A stretch of 64,000 nt of DNA, taken from Onthophagus taurus. Lineage: Eukaryota; Arthropoda; Insecta; Coleoptera; Scarabaeidae. How positions within the stretch are numbered: position 1 is the stretch's first letter; each line of letters begins with the position of its first letter. The position numbers and the translations under genes were made by a program. The stretch covers positions 14,391,501-14,455,500 of the forward strand of contig NC_091966.1 of the NCBI RefSeq assembly GCF_036711975.1. Direction: 5' to 3'. Positions 43,691 through 53,450 of the stretch are shown here, piece by piece. The notes under the pieces were generated by a model, which saw only the letters and a program-made list of their open reading frames with translations, was not told the DNA's origin and ran no database searches.

Positions 43691-44119
43691 TTTTCCATAT
43701 TGGATCTGTTTTCAAAGACTTCCAAGTCTTTCCCTTCTAATCTATCCAAACTTTCTAAGCTTTTCTAAACTTTCTATCTTACTCTTTTATTTCGCAAAAA
43801 CGTTCAATCACTTGGCCTATACTTTACAAGTGAAAATTATTGTATTGGAGTAATCTGAACTGTCTATGTTGAAGTGCAGAACGAGATCTAATAAAATTGA
43901 CCAACGTCACCAAGCGTACTGACACTCTTCAGTACACTTTTCAGTAGCGTACTGAGATTGTTACAAAGAACTGCCTGGTGAATGATGCATTTGTATGATA
44001 ACAACACAGCATTCTTATTTCTAATTGTTGTTACTAAACTTTATCTTTGCTTTATTCTTTTGATTTCTTTCTACCCACCTTTTCTACAGCTAAACTTCCG
44101 AACTACTTACAAAAAAGCA
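43691..44119. other. No supported feature
   Basis: AT-rich sequence. A TTCTAATTGTTGTTAC word at about 44018 also occurs at 44938 inside another hAT fragment, suggesting a further small hAT scrap. Confidence 0.35.
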
Positions 44120-44340
44120 TATAAACGATTCTATTGTACGAGTAACTGCAGGACGGTGCCGTGTTGGAATCGCAATCCGAACTGGGCATCTGGTATGACG
44201 TTCAGTTCCTCCACTTCCTCTGCAAGTCGTTGCAGTCACATCCTTTCGGCTGTTTTACCAACAACAGAAAGCAAGCTCATAGGACGGTAATTTTGGGGTA
44301 GGATCGAGGATTGTCCTGATTTCAACAAGAAGATTATGGC
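44120..44340 (-). pseudogene. Jockey-type LINE reverse-transcriptase fragment
   Basis: The - strand encodes FLLKSGQSSILPQNYRPMSL, LSVVGKTAERM and, after an in-frame stop, LQRLAEEVEELNVIPDAQFG then LRFQHGT. These are classic RT finger motifs of Jockey/R1-type elements. The left end of the 44338-45231 element cuts into it. Confidence 0.8.
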
Positions 44341-44706
44341 CGGAATACACGAGTTTACTTAGTTTAGTAAGTTAGGATAGCAAGCTAGATAACTGTCCTG
44401 GCTTGCTGCCCTCGCTTGGAAGATGCTAGTGCTAAGTATTTACATGATGCCAGTAATTTTAAACCAGCCAAGCCAGTACCATTTCAGACGGTTGACTGTA
44501 TTTACAGTACAACACGTCCGTGATTCTAGCTTGGATACAAGCTTCCCTAGCCACACGAAGCTAAACCCAAGCCAAAACAGCGAAATCAGTGGTGGGGAAA
44601 GTTTACTAGCTTTAAAAATAGAACGGCAAGCTATTAAACTATCCTGACTTCAGACACTAGCTTACTGGCCTGGAATAAAGCTAGTCTTGTATACACGAAG
44701 ATAGAT

Positions 44707-44937
44707 ATTTGAAGAAATCTGAAGTTGAGGCACATCAATTGCTCGTAGAAGCATATGGTGAAATTGCTTTAAGTGAGAGAAGTTGTCGTGAGAGGTTTCA
44801 AAAGTTTAAAAGCGGTGAGTTTGACGTGGAAGGCAAAGAACGTAATGAAAAGCCGAAAGTGTATGAAGACATGGAATTGGAAGCATTATTGGAGAAAGAT
44901 TCGTGCCAAATGCAAGAAGAACTCGCACTTACATTAC
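44707..44937 (+). pseudogene. mariner transposase N-terminal fragment
   Basis: KKSEVEAHQLLVEAYGEIAL, SERSCRERFQKFKSGEFDVE, MELEALLEKDSCQMQEELAL: the same lineage as the 42.8-kb relic and less damaged. It ends abruptly at LTL where hAT-derived sequence begins. Confidence 0.85.
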
Positions 44938-45070
44938 TTTCTAATTGTTGTTACAAAGCCGTTAGCTTTGCCTATCATTGCCGGCGCTCCGTCAGTTGCA
45001 ACTAATCTCTGATTTTGTCATAAAATCATCAGAAATCTTAAATAAACCTTCTCCACGCGTCTTTTCTTTC
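44938..45070 (-). pseudogene. hAT transposase fragment
   Basis: The - strand encodes ATDGAPAMIGKANGFVTTIR, the second catalytic block (TDGAPAM) of SCAND3/ZBED-like hAT transposases, preceded by degraded sequence. It is fused directly to the mariner fragment on the opposite strand. Confidence 0.75.
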
Positions 45071-45231
45071 AATGACAGGATTGTATTAAACTATCCTGAC
45101 TTCAGACATTAGCTTACTAGCCTGGAATAAAGCTAGTCTTGTATACACGAAGATAGATGCACTAGCATGCTAGCTTACTACCATTAGCTTGTTATCCTAG
45201 CTTACAAAACTAGGCTCGTGTATTCCGGGCA

Positions 45232-45775
45232 TTAGGCCTGTGGATTTCCACGTCTTGGACCGCAGCCGAAACATCGCCTTATCTTTGTTAGTGCGGCTAT
45301 CACCTTCCTGAGAGGATGTGTTAGCGCTCTTGTCGGGAGTCCGTCGTTACCTGAAGATTCGGTACCGCTTTTACTTGCACGAACGTGCTAGGATCAATTT
45401 CGTCTTTCTCCAGTATCAATCGTACGTTTCAATGGATGCGTCGGATGTGGTTTATATTGACGCCCTCGATGTTCGGGCTGTACTAAACAGAAAACTGGAT
45501 GGGAGACATGTTTTATCTCTTGGATATCAAAATCTTCACCGTCTTCTAAAAGGCGCCTTGGTTCAGCTGAATAGCTGACCGTTCAATGACTTCATTACAA
45601 CGAGCGTTTTTGAGCTCTTCCATGGAAGGCTTCACATGGCGAGCTAGGTGGTTATACTCGACCTCGTGGCAAGATCGAGTATTCGCTGCTAGCGTCTTCT
45701 CATCCGATTTTGCTCGCGTATCAAGTCTCTGTTTTTCTGGTGCATTCGGATTTAGCCGTGCTGCTCTTAAGACAG
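45232..45775. other. Relatively GC-rich unassigned segment
   Basis: Open + frames (45318-45578) and - frames (around 45500-45775: VEYNHLARHVKPSMEELKNA) are present but neither matches a family I can name. It adjoins the Jockey RT fragment interrupted by the 44338 element, so it may be upstream LINE sequence on the - strand. This is a guess. Confidence 0.35.
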
Positions 45776-46012
45776 CTAAACCTGAATGTTTCTAATGCTA
45801 TGTGTTAGTTTTGCTTTTAGTTTAATAAAAATATACAACAATCTAACACTGAATTATAACTAAAACTAGAGCTAACAGTAGCACTGGAACTAACACTAGA
45901 CCTAGAACTAGAAATGTTCGGGTTTAGCCATGCGTCACTTAAGACGGCTAAACCCGAATGATTCTAGTTCTAGGTCTAGTATTTGATCTACTTTTAGTTC
46001 AATAAAAACATA
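45776..46012. repeat. CTAGAAC palindrome family, best copy
   Basis: Left, GCTAAACCTGAATGTTTCTA then TAGTTTTGCTTTTAGTTTAAT. Centre, CTAACACTGAATTATAACTA. Right, ACTAACACTAGACCTAGAAC then TAGAAATGTTCGGGTTTAGC. A second inverse arm follows at once (GGCTAAACCCGAATGATTCT then AGTTCTAGGTCTAGTATTTG). Arms of about 55 bp face each other around short spacers. Other partial copies: 3130-3215, 3731-3800, 4786-4830, 13340-13560, 24050-24135 and 52366-52420. Confidence 0.75.
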
Positions 46013-46325
46013 CAATATTATACAAATATTAATATTTATGGAATGTTTCTATTTATTTAAATATTACCATTTGAAGCAACTAACCAACAGAAGATGGCGC
46101 TAGAGTGTAATTAGAAATTTAAATTGCGTGGGTGTATTAAAAGGTTAAAATCAATTATTTAATTTTTGTTAAGTTACTTTGTATTAATTATTATTAATTA
46201 AAAATAAACAATACTTTCACTATTCTTTTTTCCAATTTAAATGTATCATCAGAACGTTTCCCAAAAATTAATACATAACCTAACATTTAAATGCCTCGAC
46301 TATTTTCAAATTAATATTTAAAAAG

Positions 46326-47171
46326 ATGTTTAAAGCTCTCAGATCGACACGTAATAAATTAAATTCACCTTTAATATGTGGTTATTGCACATCAAATGAG
46401 AAACATAACTCGAAAATGCCAACGGATTTAGTTAAACAAACCGATATAACCTCAAAATCTGAATTGGATAAGATGAAAGAGGATGTAAAAAGTTTAAAGT
46501 GGAGAAGTACCTGGCATGAAAAAGAAGGACAGTATTACAGTACGTTAAGAACGTTTTATACGGAACATAATAATTCTGCTGTGATGAAGTTTATTCAAAG
46601 TCCTATAAAATTGTGGCCATCCGATATTAAGAAATGGTGGGCAGGAAAACAAGAGGAAAAAAGTATAATTATGCAACAATATATTCCCGCTCGTAATCAA
46701 ATGTTGGGGAATGAATTAGCCGCTGCACATTTTGTTGTACATCGAGGAGGTTCTGTCAAGTTTTTCGGACAAGATTTTTGGATTAAAAGAAATGACATGA
46801 AACAATATAATTTACCAAAAAAATATGATCCTGACTGGTTTTTACAAGCTATAGATTGCAATGATATGGAATTATATTATGAGGGTCTAGTCAATATGAG
46901 AGATTTACAAAACGTCGAATGGTTCAGTATTAGTGGGTGTGAAAACATGGATGATTGGTGCCTGGATAGGATTGCAAATATATTTTCAAAATCACTTTTG
47001 TATTTGGATATACGAGATTGTCCTAATATTACATTTAGAGGGTTGGGGGCACTTGTTAAAATGGAAAAATTAAAAATTTTGTATGTTAATAACATAATTA
47101 TTAGTGATGAATGGGAGATGACTTGTTTGTTGTTACAAGAAGTTAATCCTAAACTTGATATTAGAACCTAA
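46326..47171 (+). CDS. DMAC2 / ATP5SL-like mitochondrial protein
   Basis: 281 aa in a single exon. Residues 1-30 are basic and hydroxylated with no acidic residue before 25 (MFKALRSTRNKLNSPLICGY), consistent with a mitochondrial presequence. The middle contains the family block with WWAGKQEEKSIIMQQYIPAR, GNELAAAHFVVHRGGSVKFF and FWIKRNDMKQYNLPKKYDP. The C-terminal part has leucine-rich-repeat-like strands (LQNVEWFSISGCENMDDWCL, LLYLDIRDCPNITFRGL, LKILYVNNIIISDEWEM). The layout matches distal membrane-arm assembly component 2 (ATP5SL), a complex I assembly factor in vertebrates. The related coupling factor s (DMAC2L) is shorter and less likely. Intact, with AATAAA 65 bp past the stop. It stands alone, surrounded by transposon relics. 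Confidence 0.85.
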   Translation: MFKALRSTRNKLNSPLICGYCTSNEKHNSKMPTDLVKQTDITSKSELDKMKEDVKSLKWRSTWHEKEGQYYSTLRTFYTEHNNSAVMKFIQSPIKLWPSDIKKWWAGKQEEKSIIMQQYIPARNQMLGNELAAAHFVVHRGGSVKFFGQDFWIKRNDMKQYNLPKKYDPDWFLQAIDCNDMELYYEGLVNMRDLQNVEWFSISGCENMDDWCLDRIANIFSKSLLYLDIRDCPNITFRGLGALVKMEKLKILYVNNIIISDEWEMTCLLLQEVNPKLDIRT

Positions 47172-47235
47172 TTGAAGTATATTTGATTTAATTATGTTTA
47201 TTATAAATTTTGTTTGTTTCTTGTACAGTTAAATT

Positions 47236-47241
47236 AATAAA
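47236..47241 (+). terminator. Polyadenylation signal of the DMAC2-like gene
   Basis: AATAAA 65 bases after the TAA at 47171, followed within 30 bases by TTTGGATTTAATTGTATT. Confidence 0.7.
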
Positions 47242-47319
47242 GTTTTGGATTTAATTGTATTCAGGTTTATTATGTTTAAAATTATATAAGTTAATTATAG
47301 GATGTTCAAAAAGCCACAC

Positions 47320-47412
47320 AATGCAATAAAACAACACATTTAATAAATAAAAAACTTTATTAAAACAATAACAATAGATTTCATCAAACAAAATGACAAG
47401 AAATGTTCAAAA
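47320..47412. repeat. Direct repeat flanking the Pao relic (copy 1)
   Basis: Contains TTAAAACAATAACAAT and CAAACAAAATGACAAGAAAT; a diverged copy in the same orientation lies at about 48275-48365 (ACTAAAACAATAACAAT ... CAAACAAAATGACAAGAAAT). On the - strand both look like 3' tails of the neighbouring mariner family. Confidence 0.65.
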
Positions 47413-47429
47413 TTGCTTCAATTGGCTTC

Positions 47430-48245
47430 AATATATTTTTTTGCAAGTTTTAAGTATTCTTCCATAATTTGTAGTATTGAAGTTTCAATTGTTCATTTTT
47501 TACCAGTCTTTTTTCCATTTGTGCTAGCCTTGCTACTGCTCCACGTTTGGATTCTCCAAATTCTGGTTCAGTTTTAAAAGGGATTGTGGCAGTGTATGTA
47601 CCGTCATCATTCCTCTTTGTGTTGTTTTGGTAATGGTCTTCACAATCGGCATCTTCTTTCGTTTGAATTCTTGGAACTAGAACTTCTTCAATTTCCCAGA
47701 ACTTCTTTAATTGAGCGTCTTCTTCGACTCGATTTATCATGCTTATAATTGTCGTTGCTTGTTTCTCTTTCATTGTTCCTGATAAAATGCATCCAAACGC
47801 CGTCGTCTGTCCCAATAATCCAGGTTCAACTTTATGAATTCCGTCTTGAATGAGTTTTCCATATTCTTCTGCTCCAATAATAGCATCTATGGGACAGGGA
47901 ATATTGTAGGTGGGATCAAGTAGGATTTTGTTGTTCCAGTGTTCGTCTGAGGAAATAGGTAGATTTTTGTTTGGTAATGATTGCATTGGCTTAGATTGAG
48001 GAAAGTGGTATTGAGGGCAAAGTTACTCGGAAAAAGAGGTTGAACGTTTAGGTCCACTTTCCATTTTGGTATCTTTGGTGTGCCGTCTTTTTCCGTGATG
48101 AAGAAGGCTTGGAATCCTCGATCGATAAGTTTTCGGAACTGCCGGAATCTGTCTTGACTTTCACCAGGGTTGTTGCTGGAAGAACTTCACTTTCTAGCCC
48201 GCTTGATGCTCCTTTTTTAGTAGAAACTAGGACTGAATGTTTTGT
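47430..48245 (-). pseudogene. BEL/Pao retrotransposon relic (protease to RT N-terminus)
   Basis: The - strand shows RKLIDRGFQAFFITE (protease, with Arg in the DSG-type site), DLNVQPLFP, then ILLDPTYNIPCPIDAIIGAE and EYGKLIQDGIHKVEPGLLGQ, FGCILSGT, LKKFWEIEEVL and MEKRLVKNEQLKLQYY. This matches the Pao order from protease to the start of RT. Frameshifts and truncation on both sides. A clearly different lineage from the intact element at 25.5-31.5 kb. Confidence 0.85.
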
Positions 48246-48384
48246 AGATTTAGTGTTTTGATTAAGCACAATTTGAACACAATTCAATAAATAGAAAACT
48301 ACTAAAACAATAACAATAAATGTACTTCCAAACAAAATGACAAGAAATGTTAAAAATGGCCTCCATACATTATTTACTGGTTTT

Positions 48385-48845
48385 TTAAAATTTGCGACGA
48401 TGCTCGCACACATTTCTACTGTAATCTCGTCCCAGGCGTGTATCAGAGCAGTTTTGAGCGCTTCTACGATATGCGGTAGTGTATCGTGTTTCTGGCATTT
48501 TCTGCTTTAATAGTAAAATGGACCAAAAGGAATAATCCATTGCGTTGAGATCCGGCGAATTAGGCGGCAGAACGTCAATGTCCCAAAAGCCGAGAAACAG
48601 CTTTTCGCAAGTGGCGATTGTCGATTTGACCAAATGTGACGGCGTCCAGACTTCCTGAAGAATGAATCCTGCTCGACCAAAGTGTTCCACCATCCACTGC
48701 TCCAAAACGTCTCCTAAAACTCGCTTTTGATAACTGACGGCGGCGTTGATGTTGTCGTTTAGATCAATAAAAACCAACGGTGTTTTCCCGGTGGTGCAAA
48801 TGCAGGCCCAAACCATCACAAAAGTAGGGATCGTTAATTCTTGCA
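48385..48845 (-). pseudogene. mariner/Tc1 transposase relic, C-terminal half
   Basis: The - strand encodes VMVWACICTTGKTPLVFIDL, NINAAVSYQKRVLGDVLEQW, GFILQEVWTPSHL, KLFLGFWDIDVLPPNSPDLN, MDYSFWSILL. The second Asp position is altered (QEVWTPSHL instead of a QDxAPxH motif); the third Asp (NSPDLN) remains. The matching N-terminal half lies beyond an inserted hAT at 49735-50220. Confidence 0.8.
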
Positions 48846-48861
48846 GTAGAGGTCTTCTGGT

Positions 48862-49735
48862 CAGGGCCGTCCTAAGATATTCGGCACCCCAGGGCTGTTA
48901 AAAAGAGTGTGCCCCTTTTCATAACAAAATTCAGGTTCAACCTGAAGGAGTCAATGTATTATCCTTGCATTAAACAAAATCAACATAATGAACAAAAGCA
49001 AACCATGTATTACATTTAATTACATCTAATTGCAAAAAAAAAGAACAAAAATAGCTTATAATATCGACTTTTTGAAGTGATGTATTAGTTTTATCTATGG
49101 TTTTTAATATCTCGCTCCAAAATGTTACCATAATACCAGTTTCCAGTGAGTTGAATTTATTTAACAACCTCTCAGCTTCAACTTTTGCTGCAGGCTTTTG
49201 AAAATTGACTTCGGAAATTTTGTACAAAGCATTTTTAAAATTTGCATAACCGGAAACAACTGCCTTCACGGAATCAGCTCTTACTGACCAACGAGAGCCG
49301 CTCAATTTTTTAGGATCTAATTTAGTTGAACAGAGCGTATCTTTCAAAATTTCCCGTCTTAATATTGACGCGACAAAGAAATGGTAGATTTTGATAAAAG
49401 AAAATAATTTAGTTGCTTGAAAGTAGTATTCCGCTGCCGATTCTCCAACTAAATTTAAATAATGTGCTGCGCAAGGTACGTAAATGGCAAGATTATTTTT
49501 GGATTTAATGCGTGGTTGGAGGTCGTTGTATATACAAGACATATTACATGAAGTATCGTAAGATTGTCCTCTACAATCTTTCAAATTAATATCTAAATCA
49601 GGTAGTAGATTTAAGATAGAATTTTCCATATTTGAGCTTTTATGGCCAGTATTTTCTAAAATGTTTAAAAACCTTTCTTCAATGGGGATCCCATTTATAT
49701 TGACACATCTGACAACAATGGTGTTAATTGATCTA
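48862..49735 (-). pseudogene. hAT transposase relic (ZMYM1-like), inserted in a mariner
   Basis: The left tip CAGGGCCGTCCTAAGATATT at 48862 looks like a hAT TIR. The - strand then encodes IVVRCV, GIPIEERFLNILENTGHKSS, LDINLKDCRGQSYDTSCNMS (catalytic block), RIKSKNNLAIYVPCAAHYLN, LSGSRWSVRADSVKAV. Residue order matches ZMYM1-type hAT proteins. The open part is 220 aa from 49629 and probably extends in frame to about 49730; the N-terminus and C-terminal dimerisation domain are missing. Confidence 0.8.
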
Positions 49736-50225
49736 CATGGGAAAAATGCGAAGAATAATACTTCGCTTCTTACACTCCATCTTTGGAGATGTTGACTCCA
49801 TCTTCATCCTTTCTTGATCTTCTGGTCGTGGCTGCTTCTCTTTTTGTTGTATTTGAGTTGCTTCTTTTTGTTTCTCATTTGATTGTTGATCAATATCATC
49901 ATTGACCCTTTTTCTGCTTACCCTTCTTGAGTAGTTGGCGTTGGTTCTGATGGTTGCCGAGCGACTCGATCGTGAAAATCTTATCATCAGTGAAGGGAAC
50001 TTTTGATAAACGATCATCAGTGCTCAGGCGAATCATTTGGCGAGAATTTTCCAATCTTTTTAGGTTCATGGTATCGTTGAGGAAGTGGAGACGACCGATC
50101 TTGTATCTTTAAAGGTTTAGCTATCGATATTGACGTCAAGCTTCTTTGCCATTTTCCTAATCGAACGCTCCGGATTGCGTTGATCACGACAACGGACTTC
50201 TCCACATTCTTCGGAGTCATGGTGA
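49735..50225 (-). pseudogene. mariner/Tc1 transposase relic, N-terminal half
   Basis: Shifting - frames give RSIRKMAKKL (HTH), LKIQDRSSPLPQRYHEPKKI and KVPFTDDKIFTIES, the first Asp block. The region after it is Lys/Gln/Glu-rich and then meets the hAT. Collinear with the C-terminal half at 48385-48845, so the two are probably one interrupted element. Confidence 0.7.
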
Positions 50226-51040
50226 TGATTGGACGACCTCTCCGGGAGCTCCTCTTTGTGACAGCATCATAGACAGTTTACGATGCCGACCGTCTTCATT
50301 CCTGATTTGTGCAGCATTTAGGGACAAAATTACATGAAATCAATGAAGTCATGAGAATTAATAAAAAATCACAACGTGATTCTGATTAAGTTTCAAATCT
50401 ATCAAAATTATTTTTGGGTTGGATTTAAAAACAGTCTTGAAATCTAAATTCAATTAATGCAATTTAATTATAATGTGGATTAATATAATATTTTAATCTA
50501 ATCTCTCTATCTTCTATCAATATTATAATTATAATAAATTAAAATTTCGTATTGTTTTAACTTTCTATTAAAGATTTTTTGAAAAACTGAATCTCTATGA
50601 ATTGTGCTTTAACTATTCAATCATAAAAGATACTTTAGCCCATATATCAAAGGTCCGCGTGTACAAAAGGTATTCGAACTATGGATGAATGCCAGTAAAA
50701 AAATTGGAAAAAAGAGTAAAAACAAGACTATCATATTTCGACTAGAGTTCTGTGTATTTCAACTAATATTAAAATCAGGTAATGTTCATGGAATATGTGA
50801 AAAATGTTTTACCATGAGATTAAATAAAAATGTTTAATTAAAACATTTATTAATGTTTTAATACATAATAAACGTATATATTATATACCGGTGTCCCGAT
50901 AAGGGTACATACATAGCTGCTGTATCTGGATAATGGAAAAGCCTAGAGGTTTAGGAAAAAAATCCTTGTCAGCAAAGTGGGCAAAAGAAATACATGGAAA
51001 TTATTTTGAATTTCGTAATTTGACCGTTAAGGGCGTAACT
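50226..51040. other. AT-rich stretch, no feature seen
   Basis: No ORF, inverted repeat or element terminus recognised. A GTGTCCCGATAAGGGTACAT word near 50890 looks like a transposon end but has no partner in view. Confidence 0.4.
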
Positions 51041-51054
51041 GACATAAAGATACA

Positions 51055-52110
51055 TATACCGTATTTTACGGACTATAAGACGCACCTTAATTTTTAACAC
51101 TTTTAATTTTTAATTCTCAGTTTATAAAACCGAACTGACCTTTAAATCTTTGAAAATCGTCATTTGAACTTTCTTCTTCTTCCTCTTTGTCGGGTTTTGA
51201 AGCCATCGAGAGCGTTACTTATGTCATACTTATGTCATACACGACTGTTTTACCCACTGACACACTTGTTTGATTGTAGGTCGTTTTAAAGCTCTCTTCG
51301 GCGTGAATCCTCTCTCGTATACACTTTAAATGGTTTGTTTATCGAGACATCAATTTTTTTTTCATTGGAACTTTTCAAATGACTACTGAACTGATCTAGC
51401 AAAAAAAGAGAACTCTTCTTCAATAAAGCACCTTTTCTTCTCTCCTATACTCTGTTAATCCATAGTTTCATACTGATATGAATTAAATGCAGAAAAACGC
51501 AGATTTGTATGAACACCTTTTCTTTTATTTACTTTAATCAATTATTTAATCAACTATTATCATAGTAACCAAAAACATTCATAAACCACTACTTGAGAAT
51601 GTTGATCCTCAAGACATACCAGCCTCGCTCATCCTACCCTTGTCATGTACGTGAACAACAACATCTGGCGGTATTTCAGAAGGACAACAGTTATTATTAC
51701 AGTTTTAGCACGTTTCAATTCTATTACTCGGCACATCAAATGTCAGAGGAGTTTCGTCCATATTTGCTATTTGGCTTAGTTCCACACTGGTGTTCTCTTG
51801 TGACATTTTCTGCATCATTAGTAGAAAATTTGCTTCATGCTTCATAAACCAGTAGTACCAACCAACTCCAACCTTAAAGTCTGTTAAGTTCCACTGTAGC
51901 GCTAGTTTACGCGCGTGTATTTGAACCATTTTTGTATCAATTCCAATGTCATACCATGGTGTCCTTGAATCCATTTCAACACTTCTAATTTCGTCATCTT
52001 CTAAGTTTGGCCATTTTGCATTTTTTAATCCTCTATTTGCACATTTAGTCAACCTCATTTCTTTCTGTTCTTCTTTACTATCCCACTAATCGCAAATGGA
52101 TTTTTTTGTT
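51055..52110 (-). pseudogene. pogo/Tigger-type element relic
   Basis: 51062-51085 has ACGGACTATAAGACGCACCT, an end typical of a Tigger-group family. The - strand from about 52060 encodes KNAKWPNLEDDEIRSVEMDS, MVQIHARKLALQW (CENP-B-type HTH), VGVGWYYWFMKHEANFLLMM and QIANMDETPLTFDVPSN, the first catalytic block (MDETP). The remaining DDE domain is absent. GTATAAGACGCACCTGAATT recurs at about 52254 in the same orientation. Confidence 0.75.
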
Positions 52111-52365
52111 GGTGGAGGGCCGAAATTCCGCTCAGTTGCTCTGTTTCCATGTTCTTCTACATATGCTATTCCTTTCAATTTATAGCTCGCACCATATGAA
52201 TACATTTAATTCTTTTCGATTACGAAACTAGCTACTAACAAAAATATTTGAAGTATAAGACGCACCTGAATTTTGGTGCCAAGTTCGAACTTGTTTCTGA
52301 AGAAGGTTGCAACATGGCATCCGAAATGTTAAACACTTTTTCAAAAAACGCACGGTTTAACCCGA

Positions 52366-52420
52366 AAGTTTCTAGTTCTAGGTCTAGTGTTAGTTCTAGT
52401 TTTAGTTTAATTAACACCGG
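52366..52420. repeat. CTAGAAC-family arm
   Basis: TTAACCCGAAAGTTTCTAGT then TCTAGGTCTAGTGTTAGTTC and TAGTTTTAGTTTAATT: a single clean arm of the family described at 45.8 kb. Confidence 0.7.
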
Positions 52421-52844
52421 CCGTGAAATCCTTCATACTTTGGAGCCAATTTTTCGAAGAAAAAAATGCGTCGTATTTTTAGCTTTCCAGCTCCAAAGCT
52501 CTTCAACAGGTCGGAATACTAACATTTTACGCATTTCTAATTCCTTCTGCGTGTAGTCACAATCTATACACATTAAATCCTCTGTAATATTCTTCAACTT
52601 ACTTTTATTTTTCAGTAGTTCGCATTTTTAACTTTTACCTCTGCATTTAAATATTCAGATACAACATTTTAGTTAAATTACATTACCAAGTGTCATTTTG
52701 AGATTATAGCATTTTTTAAATTTAATATTTTAACATCTCTAGATGGACATTTTACAACTATTGTTAATTTATCACTCCAGAGTGCAGACCACTCCAGCTA
52801 ATTAGTTCTAGAGATATAATAAATTTTTATTTAAAACCATCAAT

Positions 52845-53450
52845 TCACAGTTTTTAATCTTTGAATTATATACTAATTTGTTGTTAAATAGCTCAAATTT
52901 AAAATGTTTTTTTAGAGTTTTTTTCTCCGACATTTTCTTCTAGAAAAAATAATAAAGGAATGTTAACCAAAAACCTCAATTTAGAGATTTCGTGATTTTA
53001 TGGTATATAACTACAAAAGCAAGGAAGTCAAAAAGAAATGGTTTATAAATAATGATTTTGTGATTTATTATAAACAATTTTTATTACTATAATTTTCATC
53101 CACAGTTTTTAATCTTTGAATTAAAAACCATTTTGTAGACAAATGCCTCAAATCTGTAATGTTTTTTATCGATGATTTTAAATCTGTTCAATTGGTAATA
53201 TTCATGGTAAGGTTATAACTGTTTGCGAATAACGTTTTGTTTCTTTGTTACAAACAATTTTCATCAACAATATTTTCTCCTGACTTTTTTCGTTTTCGAG
53301 CTATGAACTTTTGACCGAAAAAGCCCAATATAGAAGTTTGGAGATTTTATGGTGTGTAACTAAAAATGCGAAGAAGTTGGAAAGAAATCGTTTATGAATT
53401 GTGTTTTTGTGATTTATTTTTATATTTATTTTTTAATGAATAACTATTCT
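52845..53450. repeat. Diverged tandem repeat, unit about 250-330 bp
   Basis: CACAGTTTTTAATCTTTGAA occurs at 52848 and again at 53101. The block TTTTATGGTATATAACTAC..AAG..AAGAAATGGTTTAT..TTTTGTGATTTATT at about 52993-53070 returns as TTTTATGGTGTGTAACTA...AAGAAATCGTTTATG...TTTTGTGATTTATTTT at about 53346-53420. Units are diverged and imperfectly spaced; not a fresh satellite. Confidence 0.6.

Larger units (their letters stand above)
44338..45231. mobile_element. TIR element carrying captured mariner and hAT fragments
   Basis: The ends GCCGGAATACACGAG...TAAGTTAGGATAGCAAGC and the inverse GCTTGTTATCCTAGCTTAC...CTCGTGTATTCCGGGC form TIRs of about 50 bp. Inside, a 73-bp block with CCTGACTTCAGACA and AAGCTAGTCTTGTATACACG occurs twice in direct orientation (44634-44706 and 45088-45160, two differences seen). 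The copies bracket 381 bp made of a mariner piece and a hAT piece. It has no transposase of its own. Confidence 0.65.
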
